Positions 33,430-41,709 of a stretch of 64,000 nucleotides of DNA are shown here, piece by piece. The stretch lies in contig CALWSL010000001.1 of assembly GCA_944384205.1 (NCBI GenBank), positions 62,001 through 126,000 on the forward strand, in the 5' to 3' direction. Position numbers and translations under genes: made by a program. The notes beneath the pieces were generated by a model. That model saw only the letters and a program-made list of their open reading frames with translations, ran no database searches and was not told the DNA's origin. Each line of letters starts with the position of its first letter. The stretch's first letter is position 1. This DNA comes from an uncultured Acetatifactor sp. (GTDB lineage Bacteria; Bacillota; Clostridia; Lachnospirales; Lachnospiraceae).

Positions 33430-34866
33430 TTGGAAAAACAGAAAATATCGGGTATTTTGCAACAGGATATGTCATATCTGAATCAGGTGATGGCAGTTGA
33501 TAAGAATTTTGACGTTGTTCATCGTATGATACACGTAGCGGAAAAAGAAGCGTGTATGTATTTTATTGACGGGTTCTGCAAGGACGAGGTCATGGAGAAG
33601 TTGTTGGAATATTTTTTTTCACTGACGCCGGACAAGCTTCCGCAGGACAGTCAGAATCTGAATCAGATGGATATTCCCTATGTGGAAGTGGAAATTGAAG
33701 AGGATTGGAATACCATTCTGATATCCCTGATGTCGGGAATGTTTCTGCTGTTAATTGAGGGATATCAAAAGGCTGTTTTAATTGATTCCCGAACTTACCC
33801 GGCAAGAGATGTATCGGAGCCGGATAAGGACAAGGTGCTTCGGGGCTCCAAGGATGGTTTTGTAGAAACCTTGATTTTTAATACGGCACTGATTAGAAGG
33901 CGTATACGCAGTACGGAGCTGCGGATGGAAATGATGAATGCGGGAAAAAGCTCAAAAACGGATATCGTAATCTGTTATATGAATGATCGGGCGGATCACA
34001 AATTTTTGGAGGAAATCAGGCAAAAAATCAATAACATTACGGTAGATTCCCTGACCATGAATCAGGAGAGCCTTGCGGAATGTCTTTATCAGAGAAAGTG
34101 GTTTAATCCCTTTCCGAAATTCAAATATACGGAGAGACCGGATACTGCGGCGGCAGAGGTGTTGGAGGGGCATATTGTTGTTCTCGTGGATAATTCCCCT
34201 TCGGCAATGATTATGCCTACCACAATTTTTGATATGGCGGAGGAGGCGGACGATTATTATTTTCCGCCAATAACCGGAACATATTTAAGATTGGCGAGAT
34301 TTTTAATCTCTTTATTGACTTATCTGGTCACTCCTACCTTTTTGCTGCTGGTGAATCATCCTCAGTGGATACCGGAATCCTTCCGTTTCATTATGCTGAA
34401 GGAGGAAGCAAATATCCCGATTATCTGGCAGTTTCTGATTCTGGAGCTGGCGTTGGACGGACTGCGGCTTGCGGCGGTAAATACGCCGAATATGCTAAGT
34501 ACACCCTTGAGTGTGCTGGCAGCTCTGGTATTGGGGGAATTTTCCGTAAACAGCGGCTGGTTTTCTTCGGAGGTTATGTTATATATGGCGTTTGTTGCCA
34601 TAGCAAACTATACCCAGTCGAATTATGAGCTTGGATATGCGCTGAAATTTCTGAGAATTCTGAATCTCATTCTTACCCAGCTATTCGGGCTTTGGGGGTA
34701 TATTGGTGGAATTGTTCTGGCGGGAGTGTTGATTGCAAGCAACAGAACAGTCTCCCATGAAAGTTATATTGCACCGCTGATTCCTTTTCACTGGGGCAGG
34801 CTTAAAAATCGCCTGATTAGGAGAAGGCTTCCGGGAGCAGTGCACAAAAGTAAGGAAAGAAAGTAG
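33430..34866 (+). CDS. SpoVAF/GerA-family spore membrane protein
   Basis: The 478-residue protein matches the GerA/SpoVAF family: a soluble N-terminal half with AVLIDSRTYPARDVSEPD, then RRRIRSTELRMEMMNAGK and CYMNDRAD, and a C-terminal half with about five membrane helices including PITGTYLRLARFLISLLTYL and a GLWGYIGG segment. SpoVAF proteins associate with the dipicolinic-acid channel and germinant receptors in the spore inner membrane. No spoVA genes adjoin it. I use TTG 33430, with GGAAAGGAA nine bases upstream, instead of GTG 33388, which has no ribosome site. Confidence 0.85.
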   Translation: MEKQKISGILQQDMSYLNQVMAVDKNFDVVHRMIHVAEKEACMYFIDGFCKDEVMEKLLEYFFSLTPDKLPQDSQNLNQMDIPYVEVEIEEDWNTILISLMSGMFLLLIEGYQKAVLIDSRTYPARDVSEPDKDKVLRGSKDGFVETLIFNTALIRRRIRSTELRMEMMNAGKSSKTDIVICYMNDRADHKFLEEIRQKINNITVDSLTMNQESLAECLYQRKWFNPFPKFKYTERPDTAAAEVLEGHIVVLVDNSPSAMIMPTTIFDMAEEADDYYFPPITGTYLRLARFLISLLTYLVTPTFLLLVNHPQWIPESFRFIMLKEEANIPIIWQFLILELALDGLRLAAVNTPNMLSTPLSVLAALVLGEFSVNSGWFSSEVMLYMAFVAIANYTQSNYELGYALKFLRILNLILTQLFGLWGYIGGIVLAGVLIASNRTVSHESYIAPLIPFHWGRLKNRLIRRRLPGAVHKSKERK

Positions 34867-34875
34867 ATAAAAAAG

Positions 34876-34904
34876 ACACGGAAATTATCCTGCATCATAC
34901 TATA
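34876..34904 (+). promoter_or_regulatory. Mother-cell sigma-type promoter before cotJABC
   Basis: CATACTATA at 34896-34904 fits the SigK -10 CATAnnnTA and is close to the SigE -10. An AC at 34878-34879, 16 bases upstream, fits the minimal SigK -35. Bacillus cotJ is expressed in the mother cell, so the assignment is reasonable; SigE versus SigK cannot be decided. Confidence 0.45.
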
Positions 34905-34941
34905 GTATTAAAGAAAAAGAGGATTTATGAAAGGAAGTCGT

Positions 34942-35109
34942 ATGCAGGATTATTTTAAGGAAGAACAGATAGACAAATTTCCGGTTGCAATGGCATATGT
35001 TCCCTGGCAGTATTTTGATAAGATGTATGACGATTTGGAAAAAGCATTCGATGCAGGCACTATTTTCCCGGAGTTAAATAAACCTTTTACGGGAAGGAGA
35101 TGTGTGTAA
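34942..35109 (+). CDS. cotJA: Spore coat protein CotJA
   Basis: A 55-residue protein with the CotJA pattern FPVAMAYVPWQYF, GTIFPELNKPFTGRRC. AAGGAAG at 34931-34937 suits the ATG at 34942; ATG 34927 in the same frame is the alternative. It is the first gene of the cotJABC operon; its stop overlaps the cotJB start. Confidence 0.9.
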   Translation: MQDYFKEEQIDKFPVAMAYVPWQYFDKMYDDLEKAFDAGTIFPELNKPFTGRRCV

Positions 35110-35363
35110 TGGATAATGAAAAGCAGATGTTAAAAGATATCAGTATGATAGATTTCGTGCTGGTTGATTTGATGCTGTATCTTGATACACATCCTTACGA
35201 CAGGAATGCAATGGAATACTATAATCATTATAATCGAATCAAAAACCGTATGGAAAAGGAATTTTCCATGAAATATTATCCTTTGAATAAGAACATGGCA
35301 GACAGTACGAAAGAGTGGAGATGGGGAATGGCGCCCCTGCCATGGGAAGGAGGATGCAGGTAA
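35109..35363 (+). CDS. cotJB: Spore coat protein CotJB
   Basis: The 84-residue protein has the CotJB features: helical N-terminus (MIDFVLVDLMLYLDTHP), ALEYY-like MEYYNHY, and the C-terminal WRWGMAPLPWEGGCR. ATG 35109 overlaps the cotJA stop; the AAGGAG that serves it lies in the end of cotJA. The next ATG (cotJC) follows its stop directly. Confidence 0.92.
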   Translation: MDNEKQMLKDISMIDFVLVDLMLYLDTHPYDRNAMEYYNHYNRIKNRMEKEFSMKYYPLNKNMADSTKEWRWGMAPLPWEGGCR

Positions 35364-36005
35364 ATGTGGAGTTATGAAAAGAGATTACAGTATCCGATTA
35401 ATATTAAGGAGCCGAATGCGAAGCTTGCGCAGATTATTATCTCTCAGTACGGCGGACCTGACGGCGAGATGGGCGCCAGCATGCGCTACCTGTCACAGCG
35501 TTATTCCATGCCATACAGGGAAGTTGCAGGCGTACTGACGGATATCGGTACGGAGGAGCTGGCGCATTTGGAAATGGTTGCCACCATTGTGCATCAGTTG
35601 ACAAGAAATCTTTCCATGGAAGAAATTGAGAAGAGTGGATTTGCCAACTATTATGTAGATCACACGGTTGGCGTATGGCCTCAGGCTGCAGGAGGCGTTC
35701 CCTTTAATGCCTGTGAGTTTCAGGTAAAAGGCGATATTATTACGGATTTGACTGAGGATATGGCAGCAGAACAGAAAGCGCGTTCCACCTATGATAATAT
35801 TTTACGTGTGATTAAAGACCCTGATGTCTGCGATCCGATTCGGTTCCTGCGGGCAAGGGAGATTGTGCATTTCCAAAGATTTGGCGAAGCGCTTCGCATG
35901 ACCCAGGATAAATTAAACAGTAAGAACTTTTATGCGTTCAATCCGGGCTTCGATATGTGTGAGGATTGCGGCGGCAATAAGGATGAATGCTGTAAAACCT
36001 GTTAA
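35364..36005 (+). CDS. cotJC: Spore coat protein CotJC, manganese-catalase family
   Basis: The 213-residue protein belongs to the di-manganese catalase family: GPDGEMGASMRYLSQRY, TDIGTEELAHLEMV (two glutamates and a histidine as Mn ligands) and a second ExxH set in AREIVHFQRFGEAL. It may remove peroxide during spore-coat formation. The C-terminus is cysteine-rich (CEDCGGNKDECCKTC). It ends the cotJ operon, followed by a terminator. Confidence 0.95.
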   Translation: MWSYEKRLQYPINIKEPNAKLAQIIISQYGGPDGEMGASMRYLSQRYSMPYREVAGVLTDIGTEELAHLEMVATIVHQLTRNLSMEEIEKSGFANYYVDHTVGVWPQAAGGVPFNACEFQVKGDIITDLTEDMAAEQKARSTYDNILRVIKDPDVCDPIRFLRAREIVHFQRFGEALRMTQDKLNSKNFYAFNPGFDMCEDCGGNKDECCKTC

Positions 36006-36049
36006 GAATAGGCAAATAGTACGCATGATAAGAAAATAGATATGGAAGG

Positions 36050-36085
36050 CGGGGTGTTTCTGTGAGTGGGAATGCCTCGTTTTTT
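36050..36085 (+). terminator. Intrinsic terminator after cotJC
   Basis: Arms 36050-36060 and 36069-36079 pair over 11 positions (four wobbles), an 8-base loop lies between, and six T follow at 36080-36085. Confidence 0.7.
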
Positions 36086-36104
36086 GTATAAGTTAAAATT
36101 GTTA

Positions 36105-36133
36105 TTGACATACGAAACGACATTTACTATACT
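36105..36133 (+). promoter_or_regulatory. Strong SigA-type promoter of the GntR-ABC operon
   Basis: Perfect -35 TTGACA (36105-36110), a 17-base spacer, -10 TATACT (36128-36133). Confidence 0.85.
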
Positions 36134-36139
36134 AGTAGT

Positions 36140-36158
36140 GTATTAAGAGTATTAATAC
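36140..36158 (+). promoter_or_regulatory. Inverted-repeat operator for the GntR/YtrA regulator
   Basis: GTATTAA (36140-36146) and TTAATAC (36152-36158) form a perfect 7-base inverted repeat with a 5-base centre. It covers the expected transcription start of the promoter just upstream, a classic repressor position. YtrA-type regulators usually repress their own ABC operon, so self-control is the likely meaning. Confidence 0.6.
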
Positions 36159-36193
36159 AGTTAGGAAAGGAGTAACCGGAAAGGAGCGACATT

Positions 36194-36577
36194 ATGATCT
36201 TGATTGATTATAAGGATAGGACGCCCATTTATGAACAGATAATTGAAAAATTCCAGCAGATGATACTGTGCGGTGTGCTGCAGGCAGGTGATTCGATGCC
36301 GTCTGTGAGAAATCTGGCAATGGAGCTGTCGCTGAATCCCAATACGATTCAGCGTGCCTATCAGGAACTGGAGCGAAACGGCTATATTTATACGGTCAAG
36401 GGCAAAGGAAGTTTTGTGTGCGATGCGCTGGATGCCGCCAGATCCAAACGTGCGGAATTGCAGGAAGAATTGAAAGCGTGCGTGGAGAAAGCGTTTGCGG
36501 CAGGGATTTCAGAGCAGGAGCTGAGAGACATACTGGCGGAAAGTATTGAAAGGGCGAAGAAGGGAGACAGCTTATGA
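36194..36577 (+). CDS. GntR-family transcriptional regulator, YtrA subfamily
   Basis: The 127-residue protein has an N-terminal GntR winged helix (PIYEQIIEKFQQMILCGVL, SMPSVRNLAMELSLNPNTIQRAYQEL with GYI) and only a short helical tail instead of a ligand domain, the mark of the YtrA subfamily. These proteins respond to cell-wall antibiotics or other stress in Bacillus. AAGGAGCG precedes the ATG. Its stop overlaps the start of the ABC ATPase gene (ATGA). Confidence 0.94.
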   Translation: MILIDYKDRTPIYEQIIEKFQQMILCGVLQAGDSMPSVRNLAMELSLNPNTIQRAYQELERNGYIYTVKGKGSFVCDALDAARSKRAELQEELKACVEKAFAAGISEQELRDILAESIERAKKGDSL

Positions 36578-37476
36578 TAGTAGCGGATCAGGTTTATAAA
36601 AAATTTGGGGAAATAGAAGCTTTGAAGGACGTTTCGGTTACGATAAAAAAGGGAGAGGTGTTCGGTCTGATCGGCACCAATGGAGCTGGAAAAAGCACCT
36701 TTCTTCGCACGGCCTGCGGCGTACTGGAGCCGGATAAGGGAACGCTTCTGATAGATGATATGCCGATTTATGAGAATCCGGAGATGAAAAAGAATATTTT
36801 TTATATCTCCGACGACCAATTTTATCTGCCAAATGCAACGCCTGTTACCATGATGCGTTTTTATCGGGATTATTATCCGGAGTTTGATACGGAGCGGTTT
36901 TTAAATATGCTAAAAAAGTTTGGATTAAGTTCCAAACGAAAAATTCAGACCTTTTCCAAGGGGATGAAAAAGCAGTTATCCGTGATTCTGGGAATCTGTG
37001 CAAATACCAGGTATCTGTTCTGTGATGAAACCTTTGATGGTCTTGACCCGGTGATGAGGCAGACGGTGAAGAGTATCTTTGCGGGCGAACTGACAAACAG
37101 GGATTTTACGCCGGTAGTAGCTTCCCACAACTTAAGAGAACTGGAGGATATCTGCGATCATGTGGGTCTGCTGCATCAGGGCGGCGTCCTGATGCAGAGG
37201 GATTTGGAGGAAATGAAGCTCAACATCCATACCGTACAGTGTGTTTTTGAAAACGAAGAGTTGGAAAAAGCTGCGATAAGCAGTTTAAATCTTGTAAAAG
37301 CCGAGAAACGCGGACGATTAAATCTTTTAACTGCAAGGGGCAAAAAGGAGGAGATTATGAATCAGATTGGAACCTTCTCACCTGTATTTGCGGAAATTTT
37401 ACCTTTATCACTTGAAGAAATCTTTATCAGCGAAACGGAGGTAGTGGGATATGACATCAAAAAGCTTATTTTTTAG
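36574..37476 (+). CDS. ABC transporter ATP-binding protein
   Basis: The 300-residue protein has Walker A GTNGAGKST, a Q-loop region, the signature as FSKGMKKQ in place of LSGGQ, Walker B YLFCDETFDGLD and the H-loop ASHNLREL. An extension of about 80 residues follows the ATPase core. It pairs with the downstream permease, which begins 26 bases before the ATPase stop, and is placed under the YtrA-type regulator. Export or sensing of an envelope-active compound is likely by analogy with ytr; the substrate is unknown. Confidence 0.93.
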   Translation: MIVADQVYKKFGEIEALKDVSVTIKKGEVFGLIGTNGAGKSTFLRTACGVLEPDKGTLLIDDMPIYENPEMKKNIFYISDDQFYLPNATPVTMMRFYRDYYPEFDTERFLNMLKKFGLSSKRKIQTFSKGMKKQLSVILGICANTRYLFCDETFDGLDPVMRQTVKSIFAGELTNRDFTPVVASHNLRELEDICDHVGLLHQGGVLMQRDLEEMKLNIHTVQCVFENEELEKAAISSLNLVKAEKRGRLNLLTARGKKEEIMNQIGTFSPVFAEILPLSLEEIFISETEVVGYDIKKLIF

Positions 37477-39595
37477 ACGTATGAAACAGGATTTGGAACA
37501 AAGAATCTGGCTTCCGGTGATTTTCTTTATCCTGGCATTTCTGTTTCTGGAGCTGCCGCTGATTTCAAGCATAGATTCCTGGCAGAGATTAGAAAATTAT
37601 GCGGAGTATGTAAATACTTATCTGATGAATCGTTTTTTTTCGCCGGGTTATGCGTTTACGGTAATTACGATTGGCATGGCGGCGGTCAGTGCACTGAGCG
37701 GTTTTACCTATATGCACTCCGCTAAAAAGCTGGACGTCTATCACAGTCTGCCTGTGAGGCGGGAAACATTGTTTGTACAGCAATATGTTTACGGAATGAT
37801 ATATTATCTGGTGCCCATGGTGATTCATGTGTTGCTCTGTCTTGTTATCTGCATGGCAAACGGTTTGTTTGGGACGGCAGTTCTGTGGCAGGCGTTGTGG
37901 CATATTCTGGTTCAACTGCTGATATACTGGTCTGTCTATTCCGTGGTTATCACGGCGGTATGTCTGACCGGCACTCTTGTCGTCAGTGTACTGGGAAGCG
38001 TTATACTGATGTTGTACAGTCTGATTGTATCTTTGTTGAAGATGAGTCTGATGGACAGATTTTTTGTGACTTATTACAGCTTAGGTGATAATATTCCGGC
38101 GATTACACCCATTCATTTAATAACGAAAATGATAGAGGAAATGAACTGGGGGGATGCGGAATATCTTGTCTATACAGATTATATGGGATATTATGTGAAG
38201 CTGCTGATGATGGCGGTAATTTATACTGTGATTGCGCTGCTGCTATATAAGAAGCGTCCTTCAGAAGCTGCGGGGAGAGCTATCGCTTTTCCTGTCATGG
38301 AACCTGTCGTAAAAACCATGGTGGTATTGCCGGCATCCATTGTTTCGGGATTTTTCTTTTCCTCTATTTTTTCCGTCAGCGCCCATTTTTCATGGTTTGT
38401 ATTTGGGTGTGTTTTTGGATTTGTGATTTGCTGTCCGCTGATGGATATTATTTTCCAAAAGGATATGAAGGCGGCATTTTCCAAGCCGTTACAGTTTGTA
38501 TTTAACGGGGCTTGTATTGTCGGTATTATTGTGATTTTCCAATTCGATTTGTTTGGTTATGATACCTATATTCCGAAGAAGGAGAAGGTGGAGAGTTATG
38601 CCATATCCTTAAACGGGTTTTCCGAGATTTATCTGGACTATGGAAATTATTATAATTATTGTCTGAACAACATGGAAATTACGGACAATGAAAGCGCAGG
38701 AAAGCTTCTGGAGCATGCGGCGGAAATTACCCGTCCGGTACGCACGGGTGCTTTGGAAGCAGAGGAGGATGGTGCCGACAGATATACTTCTCTGCTGGTT
38801 AAATTTCATTTGAAAAACGGCAAATGCTCTTATAGAAATTATCTGATTAATATTGGGGATACGCAGGTGATGCAGTGGCTGGGAGATGTCTATAATGACC
38901 CGGAATACAAGGCGGGAGCATATCCGGTTCTTGCCGAAACCCATGAGACGGACAATTATGTCGGTATTCTGCTGGATTACACCTATGCCTCGGAGGGAAT
39001 TCAATTATCAAAAGAAGAGATGGGGCGATTTGTAGAGACTTACCGGGAGGAATTGCAGAATCTGACCTTTGATGAAGTGCTGACAGAGTATCCGGTAGCG
39101 AATCTGTCATTTGCAAAATCAAATTCCGACGGCGCAGATGCTTTAGTGCAGACGGAACACAACGGTTACAGTAAGGGGTTGAGCTTTGATTACAGCAGTA
39201 CGATATCCGGTTATAAAATTTATTCCTCTTTCACACAGACTTTGGCGCTGCTAAAGGAATACGGCGCGGACATTGCAAATGAAATTCTGCCGGAGGATGT
39301 GGTCAGCATTTGGATTGCAGATTATTCTCAGGAGGTATATCGCGATAATATTGACTTTGCAGAGGTGGAGTATACGCAGGAAAATGGGCAGCTTACGAAG
39401 ATAGAGCAGATACTTCCCTGTCTGATACGGGATAATCTCAACATTGCTTTTGATGCTGCCGATAAGACAGAACAGGATATGGAGGTTCGGGTAGTATACA
39501 AATATGACGGCAAGACATATGAAGATTATTTCTGTATTGTAAAGGACAGAATACCGCAATTTTTAAGAGAGGATTTAAAAGGGGCAGCGCAGTAG
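37451..39595 (+). CDS. ABC transporter permease with large C-terminal extracytoplasmic domain (DUF6449-like)
   Basis: The 714-residue protein has about eight membrane helices in its first 360 residues (starting LPVIFFILAFLFLELPL) and then a soluble part of some 340 residues, from about residue 370 (DTYIPKKEKVESY), rich in Tyr, Asp and Glu. No membrane helix follows that part, so it probably lies outside. It overlaps the ATPase gene by 26 bases, which implies coupled translation. The topology differs from a simple drug exporter: the outer domain could bind a ligand. Its stop codon lies in the loop of a hairpin. Confidence 0.82.
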   Translation: MTSKSLFFRRMKQDLEQRIWLPVIFFILAFLFLELPLISSIDSWQRLENYAEYVNTYLMNRFFSPGYAFTVITIGMAAVSALSGFTYMHSAKKLDVYHSLPVRRETLFVQQYVYGMIYYLVPMVIHVLLCLVICMANGLFGTAVLWQALWHILVQLLIYWSVYSVVITAVCLTGTLVVSVLGSVILMLYSLIVSLLKMSLMDRFFVTYYSLGDNIPAITPIHLITKMIEEMNWGDAEYLVYTDYMGYYVKLLMMAVIYTVIALLLYKKRPSEAAGRAIAFPVMEPVVKTMVVLPASIVSGFFFSSIFSVSAHFSWFVFGCVFGFVICCPLMDIIFQKDMKAAFSKPLQFVFNGACIVGIIVIFQFDLFGYDTYIPKKEKVESYAISLNGFSEIYLDYGNYYNYCLNNMEITDNESAGKLLEHAAEITRPVRTGALEAEEDGADRYTSLLVKFHLKNGKCSYRNYLINIGDTQVMQWLGDVYNDPEYKAGAYPVLAETHETDNYVGILLDYTYASEGIQLSKEEMGRFVETYREELQNLTFDEVLTEYPVANLSFAKSNSDGADALVQTEHNGYSKGLSFDYSSTISGYKIYSSFTQTLALLKEYGADIANEILPEDVVSIWIADYSQEVYRDNIDFAEVEYTQENGQLTKIEQILPCLIRDNLNIAFDAADKTEQDMEVRVVYKYDGKTYEDYFCIVKDRIPQFLREDLKGAAQ

Positions 39596-39608
39596 CGCCG
39601 CCTCTTTT
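39577..39608. terminator. Bidirectional terminator between the ABC permease and MFS genes, stop codon in the loop
   Basis: The arms 39577-39590 and 39595-39608 pair at 13 of 14 positions (one A/C mismatch, one wobble) around the 4-base loop 39591-39594. The outer pairs are A-T, so each strand carries T at its 3' stem end. The permease stop TAG is at 39593-39595. The MFS stop is 4 bases further on. Confidence 0.7.
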
Positions 39609-39611
39609 GCG

Positions 39612-40796
39612 TCAAGTTTCAATAAGGTACTTTTTTACAATCAAAATTCCCATAATCATCAGAACCGGGAAGATAAGGGCGGCAAGGATACCGAGCTTAA
39701 AATCATCTCCGAAGTATCCTGCAATCAGTCCCACATAGGTGGGTCCGCCGCTGCAGCCCATATCGCCTGCGAGCGCCAATAGGGCGAAGAGGAGCGTCCC
39801 GCCGCGTTTCAGGGAGGCAGAGGCAATGCTGAAAGCGCCGGGCCAGAGAATTCCCACGGAAAAACCACAGATGCCGCAGCCCAGCAGACTGAAAACGGGC
39901 AGTGGCGACAATGATATCATCAGATAAGAAAGGACACACAGAATACTGCTTATCAGCATGGCTTTCTGCAAATCAATCTTTTCTCCGTATTTTCCGTAAA
40001 GAAGTCTTGCAGTTCCCATCAATATGGCAAAAAACATAGGTCCGGCAAGATCTCCGATGGTTTTGCTTACCCTAAGACCCTGTTCCGCAAAGGTGGACGC
40101 CCACTGACTGACCGCCTGTTCACTGGCGCCGGCGCAGAGCATAAGCAGCATCATCAGCCAAAAGGAGGGCTGCATCAGTAATTCCTTCAGCGTATATCCT
40201 TTTTCGTCCTCGGCAAGCAGGGAACAAAGGGGGATCTTCGTAAAGGCAATTAAATTAAATAACGGTACAAGCGCCCAGATAATTGCCATGATTCTCCAGT
40301 TTTCAATTCCAAAAAAATGGAAGAAAAGCGTGGACAATAATACCACGCCCACATGTCCCCAGCAGTAGAAGGAATGGAGCAGACTCATGGCTTTTCCTTT
40401 GTTTTTCGTAGGAAGCGCTTCCACAATCGGACTGATTAACACCTCCAGAAGTCCGCCGCCGATAGCGTAAATTGCAACGGACAATAACAATCCGGCAAAG
40501 GGGGAAGGAAGGATTTCCGGCAAAAAGGTCAGACCAAGCAAGCCGATACACGCAAACGCATGAGCAAGGACTGCGGAGGCGCGATAGCCAATTTTGTCAA
40601 TAAAGCCTGCCGATAACAGGTCGATTATAAGCTGTAATACGAAATTGAAGGTAATCAGCACGGTAATCTGTGATAAGGGAATATGAAAGGTGCTGTGAAA
40701 GGTTAAAAATAACAGCGGTATAAAGTTATTGACGATTGCCTGAACAATATAACCTACAAAGCAGGCAACGACTGTTTTCTGATAGCTTTGGTTCAT
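39612..40796 (-). CDS. Major facilitator superfamily transporter
   Basis: The 394-residue protein has 12 predicted helices, typical for an MFS antiporter/symporter. FIDKIGYRASAVLAHAF resembles the loop 2-3 motif (GxLaDrxGrkxxl), and LLHSFYCWGHVGVVLL resembles helix 5 of sugar-type (FucP-like) members. The substrate is unknown. On the minus strand AGGAGTTATCTATT precedes the ATG, and a perfect TATAAT is present at 40857-40862 without a clear -35. It is a single gene on that strand. Confidence 0.88.
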   Translation of the reverse strand: MNQSYQKTVVACFVGYIVQAIVNNFIPLLFLTFHSTFHIPLSQITVLITFNFVLQLIIDLLSAGFIDKIGYRASAVLAHAFACIGLLGLTFLPEILPSPFAGLLLSVAIYAIGGGLLEVLISPIVEALPTKNKGKAMSLLHSFYCWGHVGVVLLSTLFFHFFGIENWRIMAIIWALVPLFNLIAFTKIPLCSLLAEDEKGYTLKELLMQPSFWLMMLLMLCAGASEQAVSQWASTFAEQGLRVSKTIGDLAGPMFFAILMGTARLLYGKYGEKIDLQKAMLISSILCVLSYLMISLSPLPVFSLLGCGICGFSVGILWPGAFSIASASLKRGGTLLFALLALAGDMGCSGGPTYVGLIAGYFGDDFKLGILAALIFPVLMIMGILIVKKYLIET

Positions 40797-41031
40797 AATA
40801 GATAACTCCTGTCATTCAAAATATGTCAGTGCGGCGATAGCACGGACATCTACTGAATTATAGCACGGAATATTGGAAATGCTATGTGTTTTCTTGCCGA
40901 ATTGTTGTAGTATATTGTTTAGAACAAAAAAATTATTTAGATTGATTTTAGATGCGAAGGATGCAAAAATGATACAGTATTGTTACAGAATGAAATAAAT
41001 TATTTAAGGTACGAGGAAAGAGGTAAGGGGT

Positions 41032-41685
41032 ATGTTAAAGATACTGATTGCAGAGGACGAAGAGCCGATTGCAAACCTGATAAGAATGAATCTGCTGCGG
41101 GCGGGCTATGAATGTACGTGGGCGGCGGATGGAGAGAGGGCGGCTGATATGATGATGAAGACTGCGTTTGATTTGGTGCTGCTGGATATCATGCTGCCGG
41201 GCATTAGCGGATATGAATTGATGGAATATGCGAAGGGGTTAGGTATCCCTGTTATTTTTCTGACTGCACTGGGAACTACGGAAAATGTGGTAAAGGGGTT
41301 AAAAATGGGAGCAGACGATTATCTGCCAAAGCCCTTTGAAATTGTGGAGCTTCTGGCAAGGGTGGAGGCTGTGCTGCGCCGTTATAATAAGGCGGAGTCT
41401 GTGATTGCGCTTCATGATATTGTGATTGATACAGCTTCCCGCAGTGTGAAGCGCGGTGGGGAAGAAATACCGCTTACGATGAAGGAATTTGATTTACTGT
41501 TGTTATTTGCCCAAAACCGTAATATTGCACTCTATCGGGAAACAATTTATGAAAAGGTCTGGGGCGGAGAATATTTCGGGCAGAGCAGAACGGTGGATTT
41601 GCATGTGCAGCGTCTGAAGAAGAAGCTTCAGTGGGAAGACAAAATAACAGCGGTATATAAGGTTGGTTATCGGTTGAATGTATAG
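41032..41685 (+). CDS. OmpR/PhoB-family response regulator
   Basis: The 217-residue protein has a receiver with E8-D9-E10, phosphoacceptor D52 (VLLDIMLPG) and the LPKPFE lysine, followed by a winged helix (LTMKEFDLLLLFAQN, RTVDLHVQRLKKKL). GAGGTAAGGGG lies just before the ATG. The 235-base gap upstream is AT-rich; I see no convincing promoter pair in it. It is the first gene of a four-gene set with a kinase, an orphan anchored protein and a VanY-type peptidase. Confidence 0.95.
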   Translation: MLKILIAEDEEPIANLIRMNLLRAGYECTWAADGERAADMMMKTAFDLVLLDIMLPGISGYELMEYAKGLGIPVIFLTALGTTENVVKGLKMGADDYLPKPFEIVELLARVEAVLRRYNKAESVIALHDIVIDTASRSVKRGGEEIPLTMKEFDLLLLFAQNRNIALYRETIYEKVWGGEYFGQSRTVDLHVQRLKKKLQWEDKITAVYKVGYRLNV

Positions 41686-41709
41686 GAAAAGGTTGCCTGA
41701 GAGACGATT

